Part shown: one piece after another, positions 11,995 through 22,490 of the stretch
Position numbering within the stretch: the stretch's first letter is position 1
How the letters are laid out: each line of letters begins with the position of its first letter
NCBI GenBank assembly: GCA_030549775.1
Contig: CM060175.1
Coordinates: 109,298,688 to 109,362,687 of the forward strand
Direction: 5' to 3'
Length of the DNA: 64,000 bases
Source: Tamarix chinensis
Taxonomy: Eukaryota; Streptophyta; Magnoliopsida; Caryophyllales; Tamaricaceae
The notes under the pieces: generated by a model
Database searches by the model: none
What the model saw: the letters and a program-made list of their open reading frames with translations, nothing else
Told to the model about the DNA's origin: nothing
Translations under genes and position numbers: made by a program

Positions 11995-14110
11995 GCCATT
12001 AAAGGTAGGAATGAATTGCATATATTCGATGAGTAGTGTGCAAACAACACATAGTAATTTGTTATAATGACATAACCAATGCTTGACATTTTAATCCAAT
12101 GTGCCATAGAAATTGGATATTCCTGGTGAGCAATAGTATTAAGAACTTGATCAACACTGTCATATACAAACACATTCTCATATAACTATTGTCTAGCTAA
12201 TATCTCATGATATAAGTCGGTACGGATCTGACTCCACTGATCCTCATATCCTAGTATAATATATGTCAATGCTTTAAAGCCATAGTTCCCATCTACTAAC
12301 ACATTATAGTAGGTATTAATATATGGAACTATATATCGATTCATTTGACTCGCATATAGAAATTGTAATTAACTTGATGACATAAATCTTGATTGTCATC
12401 CGACCTTGGCCCTGACCCCGACCTTGACTTGGAGAAAACCTACCCCAATATTATGTTGATCCCGATCAACTTGAAGACTATTTTTCTATGTACTCCCAAC
12501 TAGTTGGTTCCCTTCCGGTGAATTTCCTTGGGTGACCCCTATGATGTCGTACTGGTGGTTCCAGGAGAGGTGTTCTATGGGAAACTACGATATTAAATAT
12601 CTCTCTTACCAACTTATTATGTATCGTCGGTGGTTGACTCATAATAGGTTCCATGGAAATATGGAGTAAATGAGGTACAACTTCTTGCGGTGCCCGTGGA
12701 TTAATAACCCCATTTATGTCGAGTTTCTTCCAGGTCAGATGAATAGCTAGTAGGGTGGTTGACATATAGTTATGAATGTTGGTATTAATATCATGCGTAC
12801 ATAGTATCCCTTGCATATGTCGCATATAACATCCACATAAATCATCAATGATACCTACATAATTACTTATTTGACATCTTTGTTGACCAACTCCATTACA
12901 TATAATGTGACATGACCTCTCAAATTGGCGTAAAGGAACTTGTAGCAAAAATAAAGAGTATTGAACATAAACCGCTTTAGTGACGCTTTGATCTCAAAAT
13001 GTTACAATTCCAGGAACATGTGCAGTTGTTTTAATGCTGCATTGAAGCTGCCACATCATGTTTCTAGAAATATCTTCAAAAATTCATGAGCACCTTCAAT
13101 CATGTTGACAAAAAAAATCAGTACGTTACTTTTTCAGTAGAAAGAAGTAAAATAAACTATACTAGGAGATAGATTAGAAATCATACCTCTTCGTTGTAAT
13201 TTTATGGATATGAAATACATCACTAAAGAAATAAGAAATAATTTTATGTTTATATGGTTGTAGTCAGTTTGTATTTATATACAAAATTAGGCTATGAATG
13301 TTTATGTAATATTCCTCTAATGACAAGAGTCGTTCTTTGTTTGTTTGTTCATATTTGATATTTATCACATTTTTTCATCGTGACATAAGACTACGTGAAA
13401 ATGATGAACTACCAGATAATTTCTTGCACATTTTCTCCACATTCTTATTAACACGAAACCTACAAAATAAATGTTTTGAAGTGGAAAAAATATGTTCCAT
13501 AGCTAAAATGAGAGCAAGTTCCCAGTTGCTAATAATGGTGGTTGGAAGTGTAGACGGATCCATTAAGGTCTTCAACCTCTTGATTACCCACAAATAATTC
13601 TCTTCCTTTTCATATAACATGTACGCACATGCAATGTTGAAATTAAATTGTGTTGGTATTAGCCCAATAATTTCAAGTAAGGGCATCCAATATCTATTTG
13701 TCTTATATGTGTAATCTATTTGTAAAACAAACGTAAATGCACGTAAAATATTAATAGATACGAGATGTGCAAATAGATATAGGCTTATTACATTTGATTC
13801 TAGTTCACTTCGATTCCACTGAAAATGATGATTTTCAACCAACATACTTAAAACATGTTGTAACATTGTTTGATCATCCATTTATTTGGACATAAGCTTC
13901 TATCGGGCATTATAAATATGTCTTCTCATACTCATATTTCCTTCAAATTATTTTTTAAAAAATAATATAATTTGTCATAGATTTACATTAGTCGTGATAA
14001 GTTTATCAATAAATTGGACTTCATTCTCTGTCAACCTATCAATAATAGCATGTTCTTATTCGTAATTTTTTAATTCGTGATTGTGTTTTCCATTCATAAA
14101 AACCACTTGT
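11995..14110 (-). pseudogene. Decayed MULE (MURA-type) transposase fused to OTU-like domain
   Basis: Minus-strand translation gives the parts of a Mutator-like transposase in order. An N-terminal helical region covers about 14100-13880, with GKHNHELKN and RLTENE remnants and stop codons. The DDE-domain segment is 13881-13375, with IDYTYKTNRYWMPLLEIIG and the transposase block KEENYLWVIKRLK. The C-terminal part is 12948-12478, with a SWIM-type zinc finger (CGCYMRH...CTHDI, CxC...CxH) and a basic tail with RGHPRKF. A further region at about 12310-11995 resembles the OTU-like cysteine-protease tail of some plant MULE proteins (DGNYGFKALT, then EDQWSQIRTDL, then MAHWIKMSSIGYVI and NSFLPL). Pieces lie in different frames with stops between them, so the gene is dead. 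The canonical second catalytic Asp (TDRELAL in relatives) is Asn here (SNWELAL), and the OTU nucleophile Cys (DGNC) is Tyr, codon at 12282-12284. LTR-like element 1 abuts its 3' end. Confidence 0.75.
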
Positions 14111-14119
14111 CATCATCTA

Positions 14120-15160
14120 TTAATGTTTTCAACACCAACAATAAAAAGGGAAAATCAATATTCTTAGAACTTGTATTACGCTTACCTTCGGTATCCATAA
14201 GTCTAGTACGTACTATGTTCCACTTCTTTCATATCTTATAAAGAACCTACCTTTCCCTGTACCATTATTTTTTCTATAACCTTTTATGGTCAAAATCATC
14301 CTATGAGTTCTACCTATTTGTTTAACCTATGATACACATTTTTTCATGATCACATAATAATTGGTCTATTATAAAAAAATCTATAATAATTTAGGGTTGC
14401 AAAACATATATTCATACATTTTATGTCCTAAAAAAGAGTTGCCCATAATAATATAATAATAAGAAGTATTAACTTCATCAAATCAAATTCATCAACACAA
14501 TTTACAATAATAATAAAAAAATTATTCTACCTATTCGTTTAAGTTGTAATTAATGTTTGGAGAATCCATTTGTATTTCTTATGTGTATTCATAGCTTGTC
14601 AGAATTCTAAATCCATCATCGTAGTACATCAGAGTTCTAAAACCATCGTCATAGTTCATTGGAATTCCAAACTTGTCCAAATTTATCATAGTCTGAAGGG
14701 CTTCTAAATGTATTATTCATCGTGAGTGTTTCAAAAAAGTAATTTGAAATTTTATAGGAAGATTGAGCAATGAAGTTGGTTTTAAAAAAAATTATATTCA
14801 AAATTATTCACTGATTTCTCTACGGTAAAGAATGATAATGAAAGAAGCTTATATAAGTACTTTGACGGTACAAAGCGGAGCAATCAATTTGTATCAGATA
14901 GTATATTTTTTCTACTCGTACTTACATCCATACCTTATACCCATATCCTTTATTTCTACCAATAAAAGTTATGTATCTGGTACCCTACAAATATTTGTCG
15001 TGTCTACCTGTACCATGCAAATATTTTCCATCTTACCCATATCCTGAATTCGTGTCATAAAAAGTATATGTTCTATACCCTACATATACTTGTCGTGGCT
15101 ACCATAATTTTTTTGAATTACCGTGATTGGTTGATGAATTGGTTTAGGTGGAGAAAATTT
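14120..15160. other. AT-rich DNA, nothing recognised
   Basis: No supportable gene. It may include the lost 5' part of the MULE pseudogene, but I could not read any conserved block or terminal inverted repeat here. Confidence 0.5.
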
Positions 15161-15164
15161 TAGT

Positions 15165-15590
15165 GAGAGGGGGAATGATAAAGATTATCAATGGGAAGAA
15201 GGGGCAGATGGTACAAATGCCAGTGGGGTGAGAGGGAAACGATAAATATTGCCATTTGAGGGGGAGGGAAAACGACACATGGTGTTGGTGGGAAGGGACG
15301 AGGAGCAACCTAGATTGTCAATGGGAAGGGAGGGGGAACGCCATTTATTGTCAATGAAAAGGGAGCGGGAATGACATTTTTTGGAGGTGTGAGGGGAGGT
15401 GGAATGACACTTTTTGTCGATGGGTAATTTTGGAAAAAAATATTTCTCTAATAGCATTTATTGTCGGTGGGAGGAAAAGGGGAACAACATCTTTTACAAG
15501 TGTGAGGGAAGGGGAACAACATTTTTTGAAGGTGTAAGGGGAGGGGGAACAACATTTTTTGGGGGGGTATTTTGGGAAAAAAATATATGA
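15165..15590. repeat. Purine-rich minisatellite
   Basis: Degenerate units of about 33-40 bp repeat about ten times. Each has a GAGGGGGAACGACATTTTTT-like core followed by GTCGATGGGAAG or GAAGGTGTGAGG. The strand is strongly purine-rich. The open frames across it are low-complexity artefacts. Confidence 0.7.
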
Positions 15591-16628
15591 AGTAAAGATG
15601 ATTTCTTTGAATAACAAATTCCAACAAGAATTATAAAATATTTACTAAAAATATCACATATATCTAAGGGTGTTCAAATGGGTGGCCATGGTTTAACCCA
15701 ACCCATAGTATTTTAACCCATATAATTTATATAACCCATGGTCTAACCCACGATGGGTTGTAGAAAATAATTAATAATTTTTAATCCAACCCATCATAAC
15801 CCATGGATTATACGGGTTAACGTGGGTTAGTATATATACAAACAAGCCTATCTTGACATTTACTATTACCGTCTCAACCACTATCGCTACCATCCCTTCC
15901 ACCACCATTACTAACACCGCTTCCACCACCACCACCACCACCACAATTACTACTATTATTTTCCTTCCTCTCTTTTTTTTCCCTTTTCTTCAATTCACAA
16001 CCATCGTCTTCAATATAATAAAATAATTATGTCAAGTGTCAAACATATTATAAAAGAACGATTATCACATTTATTTAGTATATTTGTCTTCTTTATAAAA
16101 ATCTCTTTAAAAAGGATAAATTTTTTCCGAAATTTTTTTTAGAGGAATTTCAAATGCTTTTAATACATAATTTAATTAACATAAATTCATAAACACAATG
16201 GAATATCACTGATAAGCTTAAACGTACGTTTTTGTATTTTTATTTATTATCACTTAAACGGTAAAAACAAATATTATCCAAAAAAATGTCGAACCAAATT
16301 ATCAATGTACTGGGGGGAATATTTTTGTAAAAGGAAATAACAACTCATAATAATAGTTTCATAAAATCTATTTTTGAGAAATCATTTACGACATGACTCG
16401 AACGATATTCGTACATGGAAACAAGAGGATATGAACTCCTCGTCTTAAATTCCATGCACATGACATGATTAAGTTAGTCGGTTAGAGTGACTTTTGGATT
16501 TCGGAATCTCAATAAATAGAATAGGAGAATTTTTTTATTTTTTTTATTTTTTAGCAAAAGAATACAAGTAGACTTAATTTTAGTAGATCTAATTCATTAT
16601 ATGTGTGTGTGTGTGTGTGTCTGTATAT

Positions 16629-16837
16629 GGATTTAGACTCCTATACAAACTATTATTTAAAATACAAATGTAAGAACTCTTAATAACCATTAGATTTAGA
16701 AGATTTAAGGGCTGAGATTAAAATAAATTTAGATTAGGTATGTACTAAATATTAACCATTGATCAAATAATAATCTAATAGTTATGATTAATTCCTATAT
16801 ATGTATCTCAGAAATGGTGTGTAAGGGACCTTCACCC
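16629..16837. mobile_element. MULE-derived MITE (about 209 bp), same family as the FAR1-like MULE
   Basis: The right end, read on the minus strand from 16837, is GGGTGAAGGTCCC and matches the GGGTGAGGTTCAC end of the MULE at 22626. The inner left end (AAATACAAATGTAAGAACTC and then ACCATTAGAT) matches the MULE's TACAAATGTAGGGAC...ACCGTTGGAT. Flanking 9-mers TCTGTATAT (16620-16628) and TATGTCTAT (16838-16846) agree at 7 of 9, as expected for an old MULE target duplication. It has no coding capacity. Confidence 0.6.
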
Positions 16838-16844
16838 TATGTCT

Positions 16845-16865
16845 ATGTATATGTATATACATACA

Positions 16866-16920
<55 letters not shown>

Positions 16921-17254
16921 TATCATATGTATATATATATATAATTTTTTTTGACGTTTCTTACCGTCTTCATTTACTAGATTTAAAAAAAATGACATTT
17001 TTGAGTTTTTTTTTTCTCATCCCTATATATAATTTTTTTTACGTGTATTACCATCTTCACTCTTCATTTCCTAGATTTTTAAAAAATGATATTTTTGCAT
17101 TTTTTTTCCGTCTCCGTCTCCGTGCAATGCCGCTGTAACATAACTACTCGCCATATTCCTTCGCCGCCAGTGTTGCCTCCGACCTTCGCTACTCCGCGCA
17201 ATTAATAGACTCGTCAAAGTTTTTTTTTCTCTTAATTTTAGTATATCTAATTTA

Positions 17255-17285
<31 letters not shown>

Positions 17286-17960
17286 TTACGTTTCTTACCG
17301 TCTTCATTTCCTAAATTTTTTAAAAATGACATTTTTGCGTTTTTTTCTCGTCTCCATATCTGTGCAATGCCGCTGTAAGATAACTGTTCGCCATATTCCT
17401 CCGCCGCCAGTGTTGTCTCTGACCTTCGCTGCTCTGCACAATTAATAAACTCGTCAAGTTTTTTTTCTCTTAATTTTCATAGATCTAATTTATTTTAATA
17501 TATATATATATATATTTTACGTTTCTTACCGTCTTCATTTCCTAGATTTTTTTTAAAAAAATGATATCTTTGTGTTTCTTCTCGTCCCCATCGCCGTGCA
17601 ACGCCACTATAACATAACTACTCGCCGTATTCTTCCGTCGCCAGTGTTGCCTCTGACCTTCGCTACTCTGCGTAATTAATTGACTCGTCAAAGTTTTTTT
17701 TTTCTCTTAATTTTAGTAGATCTAATTTATTTATTTATATATATATGTATATCATATGTATATATATAATTTTTTTTAACGTTTCTTACCGTATTCATTT
17801 CCTAAATTTTTTAAAAATGATATTTTTCCCCTTTTTTTTCGCCCCGTCTCCGTGCAACGTCACTGTAACATAACTGCTCGCCGTATTCCGCCGCCAGTGT
17901 TGCCTCCGACCTTCTCTACTCTGCCCAATTAATTGACTCGTCAAAGGTTTTTTTTCTCTT
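16845..17960. repeat. Tandem array, about 237-bp unit, four copies plus partials, with TA microsatellites
   Basis: The landmark GCCAGTGTTGCCTC recurs near 17167, 17404, 17640 and 17889. Each unit has a (TA)n stretch, ACGTTTCTTACCGTCTTCAT, a TTTTTAAAAATGATATTTTT block and a GC-richer half ending CAATTAATTGACTCGTCAAA. A 3' fragment of the same unit reappears at about 26058-26120 beyond the two big insertions, so the array once continued across what are now the MULE and CACTA sites. Pure TA runs include 16865-16919. Confidence 0.78.
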
Positions 17961-18179
17961 AAATCTATGTATATACATATACATATATGTGTATATATGT
18001 ATATATATATATAGAAATTGGTTCACGTGCGAACCTTTTTTTTTGGTACAAATGTAGGGACAGTGTTCAACCGTTGGATCTAAAATATCTGACGGTTGAA
18101 AACTCATCCCTATATTTTTTTTACTGTTCCCCGCCTCTCTCCCTGTCGGCTTTTCTATCCCGACCCAGACCCCCCTTCG

Positions 18180-18300
18180 CGTTCCCTCTCTTTCGTCTCC
18201 CTCGCTCTGCACCTCCCGTCTCCCTCTCTCTGCACCTCTCGTCTCCTCTCTACGTCTCCCTCTCTCTGCACCTCCCGTCTCCCTCTCTCTCCATAGTGTC
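18180..18300. repeat. C/T-rich minisatellite in the MULE leader
   Basis: Units of about 23 bp (CCTCCCGTCTCCCTCTCTCT and variants with TGCA) repeat four to five times just inside the MULE left end. Pyrimidine-rich leader repeats are common in plant 5' untranslated regions. Any role is inference. Confidence 0.6.
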
Positions 18301-18590
18301 CGGCCATCTTGGTCCAGACTTTGGACGAATTAAAGAGGCAAATCCTGAACGCTCTCTTCGACGTATTCATCCCCTTCACTCTCTCGCTAGCTTTGCTGCC
18401 ATCGTTGCCGACCTTAGTTTTGTTAATAAACACCAGAGATGTAATTGATTTGTCTTGTCTGTACTCTGTTCCATTTCATTTTGGTTTCCTTTACTCAGCA
18501 TCGATTTCCATCCACGGTAAGTAATTTGATTTATTATTTGATTCAAAACCGGCGGCAGCTACTACTGTCTATGGAATTGGTTACTCACTA

Positions 18591-19069
18591 TGATAGATTA
18601 ATATATAATCTATATATATATGACTGGATCGAAAGCTAATCTATCAAGATTAATATATATAATATATCGCGGAAGCGTACCTGAATCCATAATAATAAAA
18701 GATTTGTCGAGTACCGTCGAATCTGATAACAAACCCTAACGGTCGGTTTTGTAGTCTTCTAGATCACGCACGTACTCGCTGCTTGCCAATGACTGATGGG
18801 AACCAATGGGGCGAAGTACTTGTGACCTAGGGACCATAACCACATATATATAGATAACAAGCCTGTCATCTATCGGGCCATCCTAGTTCGGTCCATCAAC
18901 GATCTAGGACTCCCACAGTCTCTACACATATCGGTCCACATTCAATCAGATACATTAGGCCCAACTTAATTAAACCTAATTCGATCACGTTTATTCGGGC
19001 CTAACCGTTACGACAACGTCCAATTCGTATCGTTCACATACAAGCCCAACTTCGGATAATAATCCAACA
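18591..19069 (-). mobile_element. Solo LTR (479 bp) with perfect 5-bp target duplication
   Basis: The ends are TGATAGATTA at 18591 and AATCCAACA at 19069 (read on the minus strand, TGTTGGATT...TCTATCA). The pentamer CACTA is perfectly duplicated at 18586-18590 and 19070-19074. No second LTR or internal region is present, so it is a recombined solo LTR. Orientation is inferred from the TGTTGGATT start typical of plant copia LTRs. It lies in the leader of the FAR1-like gene, between a likely donor (GGTAAGTAA near 18516) and a likely acceptor (TTAGCAG near 19102), so it may simply be spliced out. Confidence 0.85.
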
Positions 19070-19696
19070 CACTATTGGTGTTTGGCATTGTTGGATTAGC
19101 AGAAGCTCAAAATTCCTCTGCTACCATTAAAGCTTCCACTGCTCCACGGGAAGGTAAGCTCCTTCTCTCTCTCTCTCTCATCTGCTTTCAATTGATCGTT
19201 AGATTATGTAGATGGAGTGTATTTGTATGGTCCCATATGTACGCGTTGATTTTGGTGGATATTAGAAGAAGTAGCCTGTTTCGTGCTCTCGGTCGTCTCC
19301 CTCGTCAGCTGTGGTGTTGAATGTCGAGTAAATATTTGATACTCCTTCCTTCCGACGACCTTTCCTTTTTAACTTTTGTGAAGCTCTTACATCGGGCTTC
19401 TTAATTTATTTTTACTGGTAGGATCTTAATCAAATTTAACCGAAATATTGAGTTATGTGATATTTTTATTGAATTTAACCGAAATTTCCGGCCATGATAT
19501 TATGCGTTTGTATTCTACAAAATTGATTATTTTATTATAATTGTTGTTTGTTAGTTTGATAATTTAAATGGATTAGATAGTGGCCATGAGTTTGAAAATG
19601 TATATTTGCTATTTTGTCATTTGTTTAATATGCATGCACTTTTTTTAGTTTTGATTTTCTTGTTTGTGATAGATTTTTTTTACTTGCATAGGCATT

Positions 19697-21721
19697 ATGA
19701 GTGACAAACATGGTTGTTCTCCTCCCTCAAACTTAAAAGATGTTGATGGTGGGTTGATAACTCCGAAGTCAATACCACACACATCTCCTGGTGGAACAAC
19801 AAAAGAATGGATACCTTGTTGCTCACCAGAAATAGCCCCTTTTGTAGGAATGAAATTCGAATCATTAGATGTTGGGATTAAGTTCTATAAGAACTATGCG
19901 TACACTTGTGGTTTTAGTGTCCGTTTGTCTGGTGAAAAGAAAACCATGAGTAATGTTGTGACACTAAAATATCTTGTTTGTACTATGGAAGGATTTAAAC
20001 CATCAAGGAATATATGTCGTGCCCAAGGTAGTAGTGAAGGTGTATCTAGAAGGAGAGTGGTTAATAGAGTGAGATGTAGAGCTAGAATGTGTCTTAAGCG
20101 TGACATTGAAGGGTTTTATGTCATTTCAAATTTTTATGAGGGACATAATCATCTTCTAGCTACCCCTAGTGTTAGACAATTTCTAAAAGAGGGGAGGAAT
20201 TTGACTATCTTGCATAATAAATTCATTACAGATAATGCTAAGATGAACATTGGGGCATCGAAATCATTTCGATTATTCAAAGAACATGTGGGAGGGTATG
20301 AGAATGTAGACGCTTCATTGCAAGATTGTAAGAACTATTCTAGGGATGTGAAGTGTTACATTGGAGATTCTGATTCTGATATGTTTGTGGAAATCTTTCG
20401 TAAGAAGATGGAGAATTGGAATGGATATTATTTTGATTATCTGGTTGATGATGGTGGAGTTCTTGTCTGTGCTTTCTGGGCTGATCCTTTATCTAGGAAG
20501 AATTACTCTATATTTGGTGATATGATTTCATTTGATTGTACTTATGGTACAAATAAGTATAATTTGATTTTTGCGCCATTTACTGAGGTTGATCATCACG
20601 AAAAGTGTGTCACCTTTGGAGCAGGGTTAATAGCTCATGAAAATATTGGTTCATTTCAGTGGTTATTTGATACATTTTTGAAGGCTATGGGAAATATTGA
20701 GCCTTATTGTATAATAACTGATCAAGATCCAGCAATGAAGATTGCTATAGAGAGGGTTTTCAATAAGACTCATCATAGATTTTTTATGTGGCACATTATG
20801 AGTAAATTACCCGAAAAAGTTGGTCCTTCCATACGTGACTCTAATTTTATAAATAGGTTATCTGCATGTGTGTGGAGTGTCCAACTTGAACCTGAGGAGT
20901 TTGAGTGTAAGTGGATGGGGATAATTGTTGAATTTGGATTGGAGGAACATGAATGGCTTGGTCATATGTTTGATATAAGAAACTTATGGATACCTGCATA
21001 TTTTAGAGACTTGTTTATGGGTGGGCTTCTAAGAACAACTTCAAGATCAGAGAGTGATAATAGCTTTTTTGGGAATTTCACTAATAATCATTGTACTTTG
21101 GTTGAATTTTGTATGCGGTATGAGAGTGCATTGGATGGACAAAGGTATAAACAGTTGGAGCTAAATAAGGTATCACAGTTGTCATATCCCGAACTTAGGA
21201 CTCCCCTTAAATTGGAAAAGCATGCATCTGAAGTTTATACCCATGCTATATTTTTTGAGTTTCAAATTGAGATTTTGGCTGCTTCATTTTCATGTGTGCT
21301 TGATGATTTTATGAGGGAAGGTGATTTAGAGATTGCTATGGTTGGTGAACTCGGTATGTCAAATTATAAGAATACTTTTCGGGTGGTATATAATACAATA
21401 AATGAAGATATTGCGTGCTCTTGTAAGATGTTTCAAAGATGCGGGATTCCATGTAGGCACATGCTTTGGGTTTTGAAAGGAAAAGGAGTAGACCATATTC
21501 CTACTCAATTGGTAGTGAATTGGTGGACTAAGGATGCCATGAAAAAGCCAATATATGATATAGAAGGAAACCCATTGGAACAATGTTCCAAATCTGATGA
21601 TATGAAGACTAATTTGAGGAGGTTATGGTCTGAAATGTTTGAATGCGTTAGCTTAGTTGAAGGGAATCAAGAAGGCATCCATCAATTTATAACACTTCTT
21701 GAAGATTTTAAGAAGGAATAG
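19697..21721 (+). CDS. FAR1/MULE-type transposase
   Basis: The 674-residue protein has the full FAR1/FHY3-family layout. A WRKY-GCM1-like zinc-binding FAR1 domain covers residues about 49-155, with conserved cysteines and a GHNH end at 149-152. A MULE transposase core follows, with candidate catalytic residues D280 (SFDCTYGTNKY), D342 (ITDQDPAM) and E452 (SRSESDNSFFG). A SWIM zinc finger is at 574-588 (CxC...CxH: C574, C576, C586, H588). The start is the first ATG, five bases after a good acceptor (TTGCATAG, 19690-19691), and the upstream leader is apparently spliced (donor GGTAAGCT at 19154). It lies inside MULE inverted repeats, so it is a transposon gene rather than a domesticated FAR1-related transcription factor, though the proteins are homologous. 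An in-frame TAG ends it, while homology continues downstream. Transcription and activity are unknown. Confidence 0.88.
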   Translation: MSDKHGCSPPSNLKDVDGGLITPKSIPHTSPGGTTKEWIPCCSPEIAPFVGMKFESLDVGIKFYKNYAYTCGFSVRLSGEKKTMSNVVTLKYLVCTMEGFKPSRNICRAQGSSEGVSRRRVVNRVRCRARMCLKRDIEGFYVISNFYEGHNHLLATPSVRQFLKEGRNLTILHNKFITDNAKMNIGASKSFRLFKEHVGGYENVDASLQDCKNYSRDVKCYIGDSDSDMFVEIFRKKMENWNGYYFDYLVDDGGVLVCAFWADPLSRKNYSIFGDMISFDCTYGTNKYNLIFAPFTEVDHHEKCVTFGAGLIAHENIGSFQWLFDTFLKAMGNIEPYCIITDQDPAMKIAIERVFNKTHHRFFMWHIMSKLPEKVGPSIRDSNFINRLSACVWSVQLEPEEFECKWMGIIVEFGLEEHEWLGHMFDIRNLWIPAYFRDLFMGGLLRTTSRSESDNSFFGNFTNNHCTLVEFCMRYESALDGQRYKQLELNKVSQLSYPELRTPLKLEKHASEVYTHAIFFEFQIEILAASFSCVLDDFMREGDLEIAMVGELGMSNYKNTFRVVYNTINEDIACSCKMFQRCGIPCRHMLWVLKGKGVDHIPTQLVVNWWTKDAMKKPIYDIEGNPLEQCSKSDDMKTNLRRLWSEMFECVSLVEGNQEGIHQFITLLEDFKKE

Positions 21722-22093
21722 AGTGAGAAGAATATTAGTGGTAAGCCTTCAAGCAAAGCAGATATCATTGAATCTTTAATTGGGATAAGTGCTCCAAGTG
21801 AAGTTACGATTCAAGTCCCGCGTCAATCAAAAAATAAAGGAAGTGGAAAAAGGATCAAAGGGGAGAAAGAAAAGGCTATTGAGCAACAAAAGAAGATGAT
21901 AAGAAAGTGCAAGGCATGTGGAGAGTATGTAGGCCATGATAGTCGGAACTGTCCCACAAAATCAAAATTAAAATCAAAGGTAACAACAATTTTTTTACTT
22001 CTCCATCTAAATTTGCAATATTTTGTTTAATTTGTTACTTCAAATTGTAACTAATGTCAATTTTTTATATTTGGATGACAGATTTTGGAATGA
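21722..22093 (+). pseudogene. In-frame C-terminal extension of the transposase beyond a TAG stop
   Basis: After the TAG at 21719-21721 the same frame stays open to 21979 and encodes a lysine-rich segment and a CCHC zinc knuckle (C at 21908, C at 21917, H at 21935, C at 21950; spacing C-x2-C-x5-H-x4-C). Such knuckles commonly end MULE/FAR1-type proteins. A donor GGTAAC at 21980 and acceptor GATGACAG at 22081 would add a four-codon last exon (Ile-Leu-Glu-stop, 22082-22093). The coding pattern beyond the stop implies the TAG is a recent disabling mutation, a read-through site or a sequencing error. Confidence 0.65.
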
Positions 22094-22296
22094 AATACCG
22101 GATTTGGATGTAAATTTAAATTCATCTTCATGAAGGTATTGGTGATTTATGCTTTTCGTTGTAGTTTAGATGATAGTGTAAGGTTTCTTTCCAAACTTGT
22201 ATAAGGTTTAATTTAAGAAATTGTCAAATTTTGAATCATGGAAGATTGTTTTCCTTCTAATATTGTATAACTAAATGAATGTATATTTGATTAGTA

Positions 22297-22490
22297 TGTT
22301 TAGGGTTTACATGGTTTAGGGTTTAGAGAGTGCGGGGTTTGGGGTTTGGGGTTTAGGGTTTAGAGGGTTAAGGGTTTAGGGTTTAGGGTTTATGGTTTAG
22401 GGTTTAGAGGGTTTAGGGTTTAGAGTTTAGGGTTTAGAGGGTTTATGGTTTAGGGTTTAGAGGGTTTAGGGTTTAGAGGTTTGGATATTT
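22297..22490. repeat. Interstitial telomere-like repeat block (degenerate TTTAGGG)
   Basis: About 25 copies of TTTAGGG or near variants (TTTAGAGGG, TTTGGGG, TTTATGG) lie between the transposase gene and the right inverted repeat of the MULE. TTTAGGG is the plant telomere unit. Here it is internal to a transposon and degenerate. Confidence 0.8.

Noticed and set aside
15188..15617. Minus-strand serine/proline-rich open frames
   Set aside because: They are translations of the purine-rich minisatellite with no domain.
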